A DNA stretch of 5,737 bases. Source: an uncultured Clostridia bacterium. GTDB taxonomy: Bacteria; Bacillota; Clostridia; Oscillospirales; Acutalibacteraceae. Below, piece after piece: positions 1-5,737 of the stretch. The stretch covers positions 1 through 5,737 of the forward strand of contig CALYNW010000077.1 in assembly GCA_945224895.1 (NCBI GenBank), given 5' to 3'. Both the position numbers and the translations under genes were made by a program. Numbering within the stretch: position 1 is the stretch's first letter; every line of letters begins with the position of its first letter. Below the pieces are notes generated by a model. The model was not told where the DNA came from. It did no database searches and was given only the letters and a program-made list of their open reading frames with translations.

Positions 1-1035
1 TGAACGGACAAGACCTTTTTCCTTAGCCGTTTTCATATTTCCGCAATTCATTAAATCGTCAAAGGAAACAACCTCTGCTCTGATAAAGCCTCTTTCAAAG
101 TCGGTATGTATTTTACCTGCCGCCTGAGGAGCCTTTGTACCTTTTTTGATAGTCCAAGCCCTAACCTCAGGCTTTCCTGCGGTAAGAAAGGAAATAAGAC
201 CTAAAAGAGAATAGCTCTTTTTGATGAGCCTGTCAAGACCGCTTTTTTCAAGTCCCATATCGGCAAGGAAAAGAGCCTTTTCATCCTCGTCAAGCTGAGC
301 AATTTCAGCCTCCATTTCAGCACAGATGGGAAGTGTTTCAGCTCCCTCTGCTTCAGCTATTTTTTCAACCGTCTTGTAGTATTCGTTGCTTTCAATACCG
401 TCGACAAAATCATTTTCACCCATATTGCAGGCGTAGATAACAGGCTTAATTGTAAGCAGAGAAACGTCATTTAAATATTCCTGCTCATCCTCGGAAATTT
501 CAACGCTTCTTGCGGTTTTGCCCTGCTCCATTTCAGACTGGATTCTTTCAAGAAATTCAACCTCTCCTGCAATGGTTTTATCGCCCTTCATAGCTTTTTT
601 ACGGCTGTCTATTCTCCTTGCGAGAATTTCGAGGTCTGATAGTATAAGCTCAAGGTTAATTGTTTCAATATCTCTTGCAGGGTCAACACTGCCGTCAACA
701 TGGGTGATGTCGTCATTTTCAAAGCATCTTACAACGTGGATTACGGCGTCAACCTCTCTAATGTGGGAAAGAAATTTATTCCCCAGACCTTCACCCTTTG
801 ATGCACCCTTTACAAGTCCTGCAATGTCTACAAATTCAATAGTTGCGGGAGTGAATTTGTCAGGCTGATACATTTCTGCAAGCTTATCGAGCCTTTCATC
901 AGGAACACTTACCATACCTACATTAGGTTCAATAGTGCAGAAGGGATAATTTGCACTTTGTGCACCTGCATTGGTTATAGCGTTAAATAATGTACTCTTG
1001 CCAACATTAGGCAGTCCTACAATGCCAAGCTTCAT
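1..1035 (-). CDS. ychF: Ribosome-binding ATPase YchF (Obg/OLA1 family), 3' end cut by window
   Basis: This is a cytosolic P-loop NTPase of the Obg superfamily; family members prefer ATP to GTP, bind ribosomes and are linked to stress and redox responses. I translated 345 codons from ATG 1035-1033, preceded by AAGGAG (1044-1049) at 8 nt. Visible motifs are the P-loop GLPNVGKS (residues 7-14), the switch I region YPFCTIEPN (30-38), G3 as DIAG (70-73) followed by the glycine-rich GASKGEGLGNKFL segment, and NMGE (204-207 region) where true GTPases have NKxD, which fits the known ATP preference. Residues about 120-190 form the charged helical insertion. A C-terminal TGS-like domain starts near 280 with the conserved ISFLTAGKPEVRAW and HTDFERGFIRAEV stretches. 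The family is usually about 363-367 residues, so roughly 20 codons are missing only because the window ends. It is divergent from the ilv-leu operon and has no obvious functional tie to it. Confidence 0.97.
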   Translation of the reverse strand, partial: MKLGIVGLPNVGKSTLFNAITNAGAQSANYPFCTIEPNVGMVSVPDERLDKLAEMYQPDKFTPATIEFVDIAGLVKGASKGEGLGNKFLSHIREVDAVIHVVRCFENDDITHVDGSVDPARDIETINLELILSDLEILARRIDSRKKAMKGDKTIAGEVEFLERIQSEMEQGKTARSVEISEDEQEYLNDVSLLTIKPVIYACNMGENDFVDGIESNEYYKTVEKIAEAEGAETLPICAEMEAEIAQLDEDEKALFLADMGLEKSGLDRLIKKSYSLLGLISFLTAGKPEVRAWTIKKGTKAPQAAGKIHTDFERGFIRAEVVSFDDLMNCGNMKTAKEKGLVRS

Positions 1036-1078
1036 CTTTTTATCTCCTTATGAGTCAATGTTTTATCAATTACATACA

Positions 1079-1107
1079 AGTATATAACAAATTCTTTCTT
1101 TTTACAA
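1079..1107 (-). promoter_or_regulatory. Predicted sigma-A-type promoter of ychF
   Basis: Read on the minus strand, TTGTAA (1107-1102) is separated by exactly 17 nt from TATACT (1084-1079). The -10 box matches consensus at five of six bases and the -35 box at four of six. Transcription would start near 1072, giving a leader of about 37 nt before the ychF start, with the AAGGAG site inside it. The prediction rests on boxes and spacing only; the surrounding AT-rich DNA makes chance matches common. Confidence 0.5.
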
Positions 1108-1170
1108 GTTAAAAAAATATTCAGTCCTATTTTATATGGAAATATATTGTATTATTCGCCGTATTTACTC

Positions 1171-1199
1171 TTGACTTTATAAACTAAATAATATATCAT
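1171..1199 (+). promoter_or_regulatory. Predicted sigma-A-type promoter of the ilvBN-leuCD operon
   Basis: TTGACT (1171-1176) and TATCAT (1194-1199) each match the consensus at five of six bases and are separated by an ideal 17-nt spacer. The expected start near 1206 leaves a leader of only about 40 nt before ilvB. That is too short for a T-box, a leader-peptide attenuator or a riboswitch, so control, if any, should act on initiation or elsewhere. The DNA upstream (1108-1170) is AT-rich, with A and T runs that could serve as an UP element. No convincing operator palindrome was seen. Confidence 0.7.
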
Positions 1200-1245
1200 A
1201 ACTATTAAATATTTTTTCGAATGTGTTAGTAAAGGAGAGAGGAAA

Positions 1246-2907
1246 ATGAAACTCAACGGTGCACAGATTGTTCTCGAAGCCCTTAAGGAGCAGGGAGTAG
1301 ATACAATATTCGGTTATCCCGGAGGAACAATTCTGAACATTTTTGACGAGCTTTACAAATACGGAGATACATTTAAACACATCCTTACTTCTCACGAGCA
1401 GGGTGCTTCTCATGCCGCTGACGGCTATAGCAGGGCTACCGGAAAGGTAGGCGTCTGCTTTGCAACATCAGGACCCGGTTCAACAAATCTTGTTACAGGT
1501 ATAGCCACCGCTTATATGGATTCTGTTCCCGTAGTTGCAATAACCTGCAACTATGCCACATCAGGACTTGGCAGAGATTCATTTCAGGAGGTGGATATCT
1601 GCGGTATAACTATGCCGATTACAAAGCATAATTTTCAGGTTAAGACTGTTGAGGAGCTTGCCCCTACAATCAGACGTGCTTTTAAAATAGCTATGAGCGG
1701 AAGAAAAGGACCTGTACTTGTTGATATTCCCAAGGATATAACAGTCGCAGAATGTGAATATACTCCCGAGCCTGCACAGATGCCCGAGGAGCCCGTTCAT
1801 CCTAAAAATAACTGCTTTGACAGAGCAGTTGAGCTTTTGAGTAATGCAAAGAGACCTCTTATTTACGTAGGAGGCGGAGCAGTTTCATCTGATGTAGGAG
1901 AGAAGCTTATTACCTTTGCAGAAAAGCTTGACGCTCCCGTTGTTTCTTCCCTTATGGGACTTGGTGCATTTCCCAACGGTCATCCCCTTCATGTCGGATT
2001 TATCGGTATGCACGGTAGATTTGAAGCAAATAAGGCAGCACATGACTGTGATGTTCTCATTGCGGCAGGTGCAAGATTTTCCGACAGAGTTGCAGGAAAC
2101 AGAAAGAAATTTGCACCTAATGCAGAGATTTTACATATTGATATTGATGCCGCTGAAATGGATAAAAACATTGTTTCAAATTATCATTTGAGAGCTGACC
2201 TTAACCAAATTATTCCTCAGCTTACTCAGGCTATCGAGCAATGTGACCACAGTAAGTGGAAAGCAGAAATCAACTCTTGGAAAAAGCCTTTTGTACAGAC
2301 TCAGATAGGCGATTTTGTAAATCCTCAAAAGGTTATTGAGGCTGTTGATAAATATACACCTGACGATACTGTTGTTGTAACCGATGTAGGTCAGCATCAG
2401 ATGTGGGTTGCTCAGTATTACAAGTATGTACAGCCTCGTACTCAACTTACCTCAGGCGGACTCGGTACTATGGGATATTCAATGGGTGCGGCAATCGGCG
2501 CGGCAATCGGCTGTCCTGACAAAAAGGTTGTTATGTTTGTCGGAGACGGTGGATTTCATATGAATCTTTCCGAGCTTGCTACTGTTGCTTCATATAATGT
2601 ACCTGTTGTGATGATAATTATGAATAACAAGGTTTTGGGTATGGTACGTCAGTGGCAGAAGATTTTTTACGGAAATCGTTTTTCCGATACAGATCCTCAT
2701 CGTGTTACTGATTTTGTAAAGGTTGCAGAGTCTTTCGGAATTAAAGGTGTAAGAATTGAAAATAATTCACAGGTGGACGACGTAATTAAGAATGCCTTTG
2801 AAGGCAATGAGCCTATACTTATTGACTGCCGTATTTCACCTGACAGTAATGTTTTGCCGATGATTCCTCCCGGAGGAGCAGCAGCCGATATTATTGAGGA
2901 AATGTAA
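1246..2907 (+). CDS. ilvB: Acetolactate synthase, large catalytic subunit
   Basis: The ThDP-dependent catalytic subunit condenses two pyruvates to 2-acetolactate, or pyruvate with 2-oxobutyrate, at the entry to branched-chain amino acid synthesis. At 553 residues it is near the family's usual 550-575. The N-terminal pyrimidine-binding domain (about 1-165) carries GYPGGTILNIFDEL (23-36), the catalytic Glu51 in SHEQGASHAADGY, and FATSGPGSTNLVTG (72-85). The central domain (about 190-330) carries GMHG (254-257) and RFSDRVAG (277-284), typical of FAD-containing AHAS. The C-terminal domain has TSGGLGTMGYS, the metal/diphosphate motif starting GDGG (433-436) and ending in NN (460-461), then GMVRQWQ (465-471) with the Trp that lines the 2-oxoacid site. 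The ATG at 1246 follows AAGGAG (1232-1237) at 8 nt. It is first in the operon, 13 nt before ilvN. Ser-His-Glu-Gln and ITCN replace the Arg-His-Glu-Gln and ITGQ of E. coli enzymes; I infer this is a lineage variant. Catabolic AlsS is less likely because ilvN is adjacent. Confidence 0.97.
   Translation: MKLNGAQIVLEALKEQGVDTIFGYPGGTILNIFDELYKYGDTFKHILTSHEQGASHAADGYSRATGKVGVCFATSGPGSTNLVTGIATAYMDSVPVVAITCNYATSGLGRDSFQEVDICGITMPITKHNFQVKTVEELAPTIRRAFKIAMSGRKGPVLVDIPKDITVAECEYTPEPAQMPEEPVHPKNNCFDRAVELLSNAKRPLIYVGGGAVSSDVGEKLITFAEKLDAPVVSSLMGLGAFPNGHPLHVGFIGMHGRFEANKAAHDCDVLIAAGARFSDRVAGNRKKFAPNAEILHIDIDAAEMDKNIVSNYHLRADLNQIIPQLTQAIEQCDHSKWKAEINSWKKPFVQTQIGDFVNPQKVIEAVDKYTPDDTVVVTDVGQHQMWVAQYYKYVQPRTQLTSGGLGTMGYSMGAAIGAAIGCPDKKVVMFVGDGGFHMNLSELATVASYNVPVVMIIMNNKVLGMVRQWQKIFYGNRFSDTDPHRVTDFVKVAESFGIKGVRIENNSQVDDVIKNAFEGNEPILIDCRISPDSNVLPMIPPGGAAADIIEEM
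2488..2511 (+). repeat. Perfect 12-bp tandem duplication inside ilvB
   Basis: GCGGCAATCGGC occurs twice back to back (2488-2499 and 2500-2511). Shifted by one base into the reading frame it encodes AAIG-AAIG at residues 415-422, following GLGTMGYSMG. The repeat keeps frame and lies in a conserved Gly/Ala helix. Family members commonly have AAIGA here followed by varied residues, so the protein repeat may be ancestral and the identical codons incidental. Confidence 0.6.
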
Positions 2908-2912
2908 GGAGG
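2905..2912 (+). promoter_or_regulatory. Fused ilvB stop and ilvN Shine-Dalgarno (TAAGGAGG)
   Basis: The ilvB stop codon TAA (2905-2907) supplies the first A residues of a perfect AAGGAGG (2906-2912), 8 nt before ATG 2921. This site decides the ilvN start: a TTG at 2894 would extend the protein by nine residues into the end of ilvB but has no ribosome site of its own. The layout favours termination-reinitiation by the same ribosomes, which would couple synthesis of the two subunits. Confidence 0.85.
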
Positions 2913-2920
2913 AAAAGAAA

Positions 2921-3433
2921 ATGGCTGAAGAAAAACTTGTTTTGTCTGTACTTGTTGACAATGAAAGCGGTGTGCTTCAGAGAGTAGCGAGCCTTTTCTC
3001 CAGAAGAAGCTATAATATCAGCTCACTTACTGTAAGTGAAACCGAGGACCCTGCATTTTCAAGAATGACTATTGAAACATACACAGAGCCTGAAAATGTC
3101 AGACAGATAAAATGTCAGCTTTTAAAGCTTGAAATAGTAAAAAAGGTTTCGGAGCTGAAGCCTGAGAAATCCGTTTCATCTGAGCTTTTGTTAATCAAGG
3201 TTCACGCTCAGGGTATTGAACAAAAGAATTCTCTTCTTTCCTTTAATATTCGATACGGTGCCCGTGTGCTTGATGTTTCAATGACAACAATTACCCTCGA
3301 ATTTACAGGTGAGGGAAGTGCTATTGACGAATTTGTTGAAGAAATTGAAAAGAATTTTGAAATTGTTGAGCTTGCCCGAACAGGTGTAACCTCTCTTGAA
3401 AGAGGCGAAGGTTCATTTACCGATGATATTTAA
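2921..3433 (+). CDS. ilvN: Acetolactate synthase, small regulatory subunit
   Basis: The regulatory subunit activates the IlvB catalytic subunit and normally gives valine feedback inhibition. It has 170 residues from ATG 2921, within the usual 160-175. An N-terminal ACT domain (about 6-80) starts LVLSVLVDNESGVLQRV and continues through LFSRRSYNISSLTV and EDPAFSRMTIE. A second domain (about 88-158) begins ELLLIKVHA and ends with the hallmark ELARTGVTSLERG (150 onward). By alignment in my head to E. coli IlvH, Asn14, Gly17 and Asn32 correspond to its Asn11, Gly14 and Asn29, positions where substitutions are known to give valine resistance; all three are kept, so I infer valine sensitivity. Ser30 replaces the Gly usually found before Tyr-Asn. 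The first ACT strand directly follows a short charged start, MAEEK. The last residues, GEGSFTDDI, are a short acidic tail. Confidence 0.96.
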   Translation: MAEEKLVLSVLVDNESGVLQRVASLFSRRSYNISSLTVSETEDPAFSRMTIETYTEPENVRQIKCQLLKLEIVKKVSELKPEKSVSSELLLIKVHAQGIEQKNSLLSFNIRYGARVLDVSMTTITLEFTGEGSAIDEFVEEIEKNFEIVELARTGVTSLERGEGSFTDDI

Positions 3434-3463
3434 CGGAAAAGCAAGCATATAATTTAATGAAAT

Positions 3464-3469
3464 AAGGTG
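3464..3469 (+). promoter_or_regulatory. Ribosome site that decides the leuC start
   Basis: AAGGTG lies 6 nt before ATG 3476. Its last three bases are an in-frame GTG (3467), which would add only Met-Lys-Asn; I reject it because it would consume the ribosome site. Two further in-frame ATGs at 3482 and 3488 are possible, but they lie 12 and 18 nt from the site, and clostridial LeuC proteins typically begin MGMT, as does the 3476 product. Confidence 0.7.
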
Positions 3470-3475
3470 AAAAAT

Positions 3476-4741
3476 ATGGGAATGACAATGACGCAGAAAA
3501 TTCTTGCCGCACATGCAGGGCTTGACAGCGTAGTTGCAGGTCAGCTTATCGAGGCAAGGCTTGATATGGTGCTTGGTAACGACGTAACTTCTCCTGTTGC
3601 TATTAACGAGATGAATAAGTTCGGCAAGACATCTGTATTTGATAAAACAAGAATTTCTCTTGTAATGGACCACTTTACTCCAAACAAGGATATTCAGTCT
3701 GCCGAAAACTGCAAGCAGGTAAGAGAATTTGCAATGAAAAATGATATTCTCCACTATTATGATGTTGGAAATATGGGAATTGAACATGCACTTCTTCCCG
3801 AAAAAGGTATTGTTACCTGCGGCGACTGCATTATCGGTGCAGACTCACACACCTGTACATACGGTGCTTTAGGTGCATTTTCAACAGGCGTAGGCTCAAC
3901 AGATATGGCGGCAGGTATGGTTACCGGTAAGGCTTGGTTTAAGGTTCCGTCAGCCATTAAGGTTGTTATTACAGGTAAGAAGGCATCATTTATCAGCGGT
4001 AAGGATGTAGTTCTTCATCTTATCGGTGAAATCGGCGTTGACGGTGCTCTTTATAAGTCTTTGGAGTTTACAGGCGACGGTATAAAGGAACTTTCTATGG
4101 ATGACCGTCTCTGTATCTCAAATATGGCTATTGAGTGCGGTGCTAAAAATGGAATTTTCCCTGTTGATGATGTTACTCTTGAGTATGTTAACGGACGTTC
4201 ACTTCGTGATTATAAGGTTTACGAGGCTGATGCAGACGCTGAATATGACAGCGTTGTTGAGATTGACTTAAGCAAGCTTGAGCCTACTGTTGCCTGTCCT
4301 CATCTTCCTGAGAATACAAAGACTGCTACAGAGCTTGAAGGGAAAAATATTAAAATTGACCAGGTTGTTATCGGCTCCTGTACAAACGGACGTATGGAGG
4401 ATATGAGAAATGCTGCGGCAATTCTTAAAGGCAAAAAGGTTGCAAAGGGTGTACGTTGTATCGTAATTCCCGCAACACAGGCTATTTATCTTCAGTGTGT
4501 TAAAGAGGGAATAGTAGAAGCCTTTATTGAAGCAGGCGCTATAGTTTCAACACCTACCTGCGGACCCTGTCTCGGCGGTCATATGGGTATTCTTGCATCA
4601 GGTGAAAAGGCTGTATCAACCTCAAACCGTAACTTTGTTGGCAGAATGGGACACACAAAATCCGAAATTTATCTTGCGTCTCCTGCTGTTGCGGCAGCTT
4701 CAGCCGTTAAAGGCTGTGTTGCAGACCCGAGAAATATATAA
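3476..4741 (+). CDS. leuC: 3-isopropylmalate dehydratase, large subunit
   Basis: This aconitase-family subunit holds the [4Fe-4S] cluster and, with LeuD, isomerises 2-isopropylmalate to 3-isopropylmalate in leucine synthesis. The 421 residues from ATG 3476 match the short LeuC/homoaconitase-like class (about 415-425) rather than the roughly 466-residue enterobacterial form. Visible family signatures are MDHFTP (64-69), [13 protein letters not shown] (from 121), GSCTNGR (300-306) and [13 protein letters not shown] (359-371). The three expected cluster ligands Cys302, Cys362 and Cys365 are all present. NRNFVGRMG (384-392) and the C-terminal [13 protein letters not shown] stretch are also typical. 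The gene sits 42 nt after ilvN and 12 nt before leuD. Relatives in this class may act on homocitrate or citramalate instead; with leuD adjacent and ilvBN upstream, isopropylmalate is the best guess, and citramalate/methylmalate as an additional substrate is possible. Confidence 0.95.
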   Translation: MGMTMTQKILAAHAGLDSVVAGQLIEARLDMVLGNDVTSPVAINEMNKFGKTSVFDKTRISLVMDHFTPNKDIQSAENCKQVREFAMKNDILHYYDVGNMGIEHALLPEKGIVTCGDCIIGADSHTCTYGALGAFSTGVGSTDMAAGMVTGKAWFKVPSAIKVVITGKKASFISGKDVVLHLIGEIGVDGALYKSLEFTGDGIKELSMDDRLCISNMAIECGAKNGIFPVDDVTLEYVNGRSLRDYKVYEADADAEYDSVVEIDLSKLEPTVACPHLPENTKTATELEGKNIKIDQVVIGSCTNGRMEDMRNAAAILKGKKVAKGVRCIVIPATQAIYLQCVKEGIVEAFIEAGAIVSTPTCGPCLGGHMGILASGEKAVSTSNRNFVGRMGHTKSEIYLASPAVAAASAVKGCVADPRNI

Positions 4742-4746
4742 GGAGG
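4739..4746 (+). promoter_or_regulatory. Fused leuC stop and leuD Shine-Dalgarno (TAAGGAGG)
   Basis: The leuC stop TAA (4739-4741) runs straight into AAGGAGG (4740-4746), which stands 7 nt before ATG 4754. The octamer is identical to the one at the ilvB-ilvN junction. It is the strongest possible match to the 16S rRNA tail, and ribosomes ending leuC would already be positioned to start leuD, supporting matched production of the two subunits. Confidence 0.85.
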
Positions 4747-4753
4747 CAGTGAA

Positions 4754-5236
4754 ATGAAGGCTAATGGTTTAGTACATAAATTCGGAGATAACGTTGATAC
4801 CGACGTTATTATTCCTGCACGTTACCTCAATAAAAGTGATGAGGCTTGGCTTGCTTCTCACTGTATGGAGGATATTGACGCTGATTTTGTAAATAAGGTT
4901 AAGCCCGGCGATATTATGGTTGCAGAGGCTAATTTCGGTTGCGGCTCTTCACGTGAGCATGCTCCGATAGCTATTAAGGCTTCGGGAATTTCCTGTGTTA
5001 TTGCTTCAACCTTTGCACGTATTTTTTACAGAAATGCTATTAATATCGGCTTGCCTATTCTTGAATGTGACGAGGCGGCAAAGGATATTAAAGAGGGCGA
5101 TGAGGTTGAGGTGGATTTTGACAGCGGTGTAATCACTAACGTCACCACAGGTAAAACCTATAAGGCTCAGCCGTTCCCTGAGTTCATTCAGAATATTATA
5201 AGAAACGGCGGACTTATGAAGTCTTTAGAAAAATAA
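4754..5236 (+). CDS. leuD: 3-isopropylmalate dehydratase, small subunit
   Basis: This is the swivel-domain subunit that completes the isomerase active site with LeuC. At 160 residues it fits the short LeuD class (about 160-170) that pairs with 420-residue LeuC, rather than the roughly 200-residue enterobacterial form. Diagnostic segments are [15 protein letters not shown] (11-25), the substrate-binding loop [12 protein letters not shown] (60-71), [18 protein letters not shown] (84-101), a beta-rich stretch with [12 protein letters not shown] (114-125), and the terminal IIRNGGLM (148-155). The loop after Tyr24-Leu25, which influences substrate choice in this family, reads NKSD here; clostridial relatives often have NTSD. 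No signal or membrane segment is present, as expected for a cytosolic enzyme. It starts 12 nt after leuC. leuB, the common next gene, does not follow. Confidence 0.96.
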   Translation: MKANGLVHKFGDNVDTDVIIPARYLNKSDEAWLASHCMEDIDADFVNKVKPGDIMVAEANFGCGSSREHAPIAIKASGISCVIASTFARIFYRNAINIGLPILECDEAAKDIKEGDEVEVDFDSGVITNVTTGKTYKAQPFPEFIQNIIRNGGLMKSLEK

Positions 5237-5257
5237 TTTTGGCAAAGGTACTTAAAA

Positions 5258-5644
5258 ATGCAATTACTACTTGATGAAAAAACATTGAGATGTGTGTGGG
5301 GCTCAACAGGTGAATTTTGGTTTTCAAGAACGGACTATTCTGTTCATTCTTCTTCTGATTTTAAAGAGGAGGACAGTGCAAACCTTGTTGAAAACGGATT
5401 TATTCCTTTCCTGACAATCAGCAATGAGGAAATTATCAGGGCTTATATCAAATTTATCGACAATAAAAAGGTGTCGGCAGTTTTTGATAAGCTTCCTGCA
5501 CAGGAGGTTACCGATACTTTTTGGAAGTATTATAACGCTTATTCAGACATTTCCGAGGGCTTCGGAGATTTTGAAAAAAAATATGTTCTTGATAAGACAA
5601 TTTCCTGGTGTAATGAAAACAATATAGAATATAAGACGGAATAA
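5258..5644 (+). CDS. Hypothetical protein of 128 residues, last gene of the operon
   Basis: I do not firmly recognise this protein. It starts at ATG 5258, 21 nt after leuD, behind a weak AAAGG (5244-5248), and ends inside the terminator, so it is probably co-transcribed with leuD. It has no signal peptide, membrane segment, metal-binding Cys/His cluster or nucleotide motif. The N-terminus (1-50) looks beta-rich, with aromatic WGSTGEFWFSR (14-24) and ENGFIPFLTIS (45-55). The rest looks helical and aromatic-rich: NEEIIRAYIKFID, DTFWKYYNAY (86-95) and FEKKYVLDKTISWCNENNI (105-123). The order of beta hairpin, an Ile-Pro strand, an acidic helix starting Ile-Ile, and a C-terminal helix with W-C-N-E-N-N-I faintly recalls the UPF0158 family, itself of unknown function; I give that about one chance in three. 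Codon use resembles its neighbours, so there is no sign of recent transfer. No role in leucine synthesis can be claimed. Confidence 0.8.
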   Translation: MQLLLDEKTLRCVWGSTGEFWFSRTDYSVHSSSDFKEEDSANLVENGFIPFLTISNEEIIRAYIKFIDNKKVSAVFDKLPAQEVTDTFWKYYNAYSDISEGFGDFEKKYVLDKTISWCNENNIEYKTE

Positions 5645-5682
5645 AAAACAAGACGCTTCGTTTTGAAGCGTCTGTTTTTTAT
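5641..5682 (+). terminator. Rho-independent terminator of the ilv-leu operon, probably bidirectional
   Basis: A perfect 9-bp stem, AGACGCTTC (5651-5659) with GAAGCGTCT (5665-5673), closes a 5-nt loop GTTTT and is followed by G and six T (5675-5680). The upstream bases ATAAAAAAC (5641-5649) pair with GTTTTTTAT (5674-5682) apart from one bulged A at 5650, so the structure extends to 18 pairs. A tracts on one side and T tracts on the other allow it to work in both directions. The stop codon of the preceding gene (5642-5644) lies within its left arm. Confidence 0.93.
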
Positions 5683-5704
5683 CAAATTAGTATTTGTATA
5701 GTAC

Positions 5705-5719
5705 ATCTGCAAAGCAGAT
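5705..5719. repeat. Small inverted repeat downstream of the terminator
   Basis: ATCTGC (5705-5710) and GCAGAT (5714-5719) form a perfect 6-bp hairpin around an AAA loop. There is no T run after it on either strand long enough to call a terminator. It could be an operator or part of a control region for a gene beyond the window, or chance. The rest of 5683-5737 is AT-rich and shows no supportable gene. Confidence 0.35.
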
Positions 5720-5737
5720 ATATTATGTTTCCGCTAA

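Noticed and set aside
518..868. Plus-strand open frame of 116 codons
   Set aside because: It lies wholly antisense to well-conserved ychF codons, has no ribosome site, and its Ser/Leu-rich product looks like a shadow translation.
1116..1130. Possible CodY-like box beginning AATATTCAG
   Set aside because: Only about nine of fifteen bases fit the CodY consensus and the right half is poor. It also sits about 40 nt upstream of the -35 box, so it is not convincing.
1916..2191. Plus-strand open frame within ilvB, and antisense frames at 1579-1800, 1989-2171 and 2176-2445
   Set aside because: All fall inside the strongly supported ilvB reading frame, lack ribosome sites and resemble no protein family.
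2894..2920. TTG at 2894 as an earlier ilvN start, overlapping ilvB
   Set aside because: It has no ribosome site and adds a Lys-rich peptide not typical of IlvN, whereas ATG 2921 has a perfect AAGGAGG at 8 nt.
3448..3453. Perfect TATAAT in the ilvN-leuC gap, a possible internal promoter for leuCD
   Set aside because: No acceptable -35 box lies 16-18 nt upstream (the bases there read like GATATT) and there is no extended -10 TG. In an AT-rich gap the hexamer is likely chance, though 5' end mapping could revive it.
5725..5737. ATG at 5725 as the start of a new plus-strand gene (Met-Phe-Pro-Leu)
   Set aside because: There is no Shine-Dalgarno sequence upstream and only four codons are visible before the window ends.

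Overview
The window reads as ordinary chromosomal DNA from a low-to-moderate GC Gram-positive bacterium, most likely a gut-type clostridium (Oscillospiraceae/Ruminococcaceae-like). This rests on the strong AGGAGG ribosome sites, AT-rich spacers with sigma-A-type promoters, the short clostridial form of LeuC (about 420 residues) and the clostridial flavour of the IlvB and LeuD sequences. The genus cannot be fixed from sequence reading alone.

Layout. Positions 1-1035 (minus strand) hold the first 345 codons of ychF, the P-loop ATPase with a TGS domain; its last 20 or so codons lie outside the window. Positions 1036-1245 are a short AT-rich divergent control region with one plausible promoter for ychF and a better one for the plus-strand operon. 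Positions 1246-5644 are a tightly packed plus-strand operon: ilvB and ilvN (acetolactate synthase large and small subunits), leuC and leuD (3-isopropylmalate dehydratase large and small subunits), then an unrecognised 128-residue gene. A strong rho-independent terminator at 5641-5682 overlaps the stop codon of that last gene. The final 55 bases contain only a small hairpin and no supportable gene.

How the genes work together. IlvBN makes 2-acetolactate from pyruvate (or 2-aceto-2-hydroxybutyrate from pyruvate plus 2-oxobutyrate), opening valine, leucine and isoleucine synthesis. LeuCD isomerises 2-isopropylmalate to 3-isopropylmalate in the leucine branch. The operon therefore pairs the common entry step with a later leucine step. 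ilvC, ilvD, leuA and leuB are not in the window and must lie elsewhere if the pathway is complete. Within each two-subunit enzyme the upstream stop codon is fused to a perfect Shine-Dalgarno sequence (TAAGGAGG), whereas the junctions between functional units are looser and have weaker ribosome sites.

No novel defence, mobile or RNA system is visible. The points most worth a second look are the unknown gene in the slot often held by leuB, the promoter with a leader too short for a T-box or attenuator, the repeated TAAGGAGG coupling device, and a few lineage-type substitutions near the IlvB active site.
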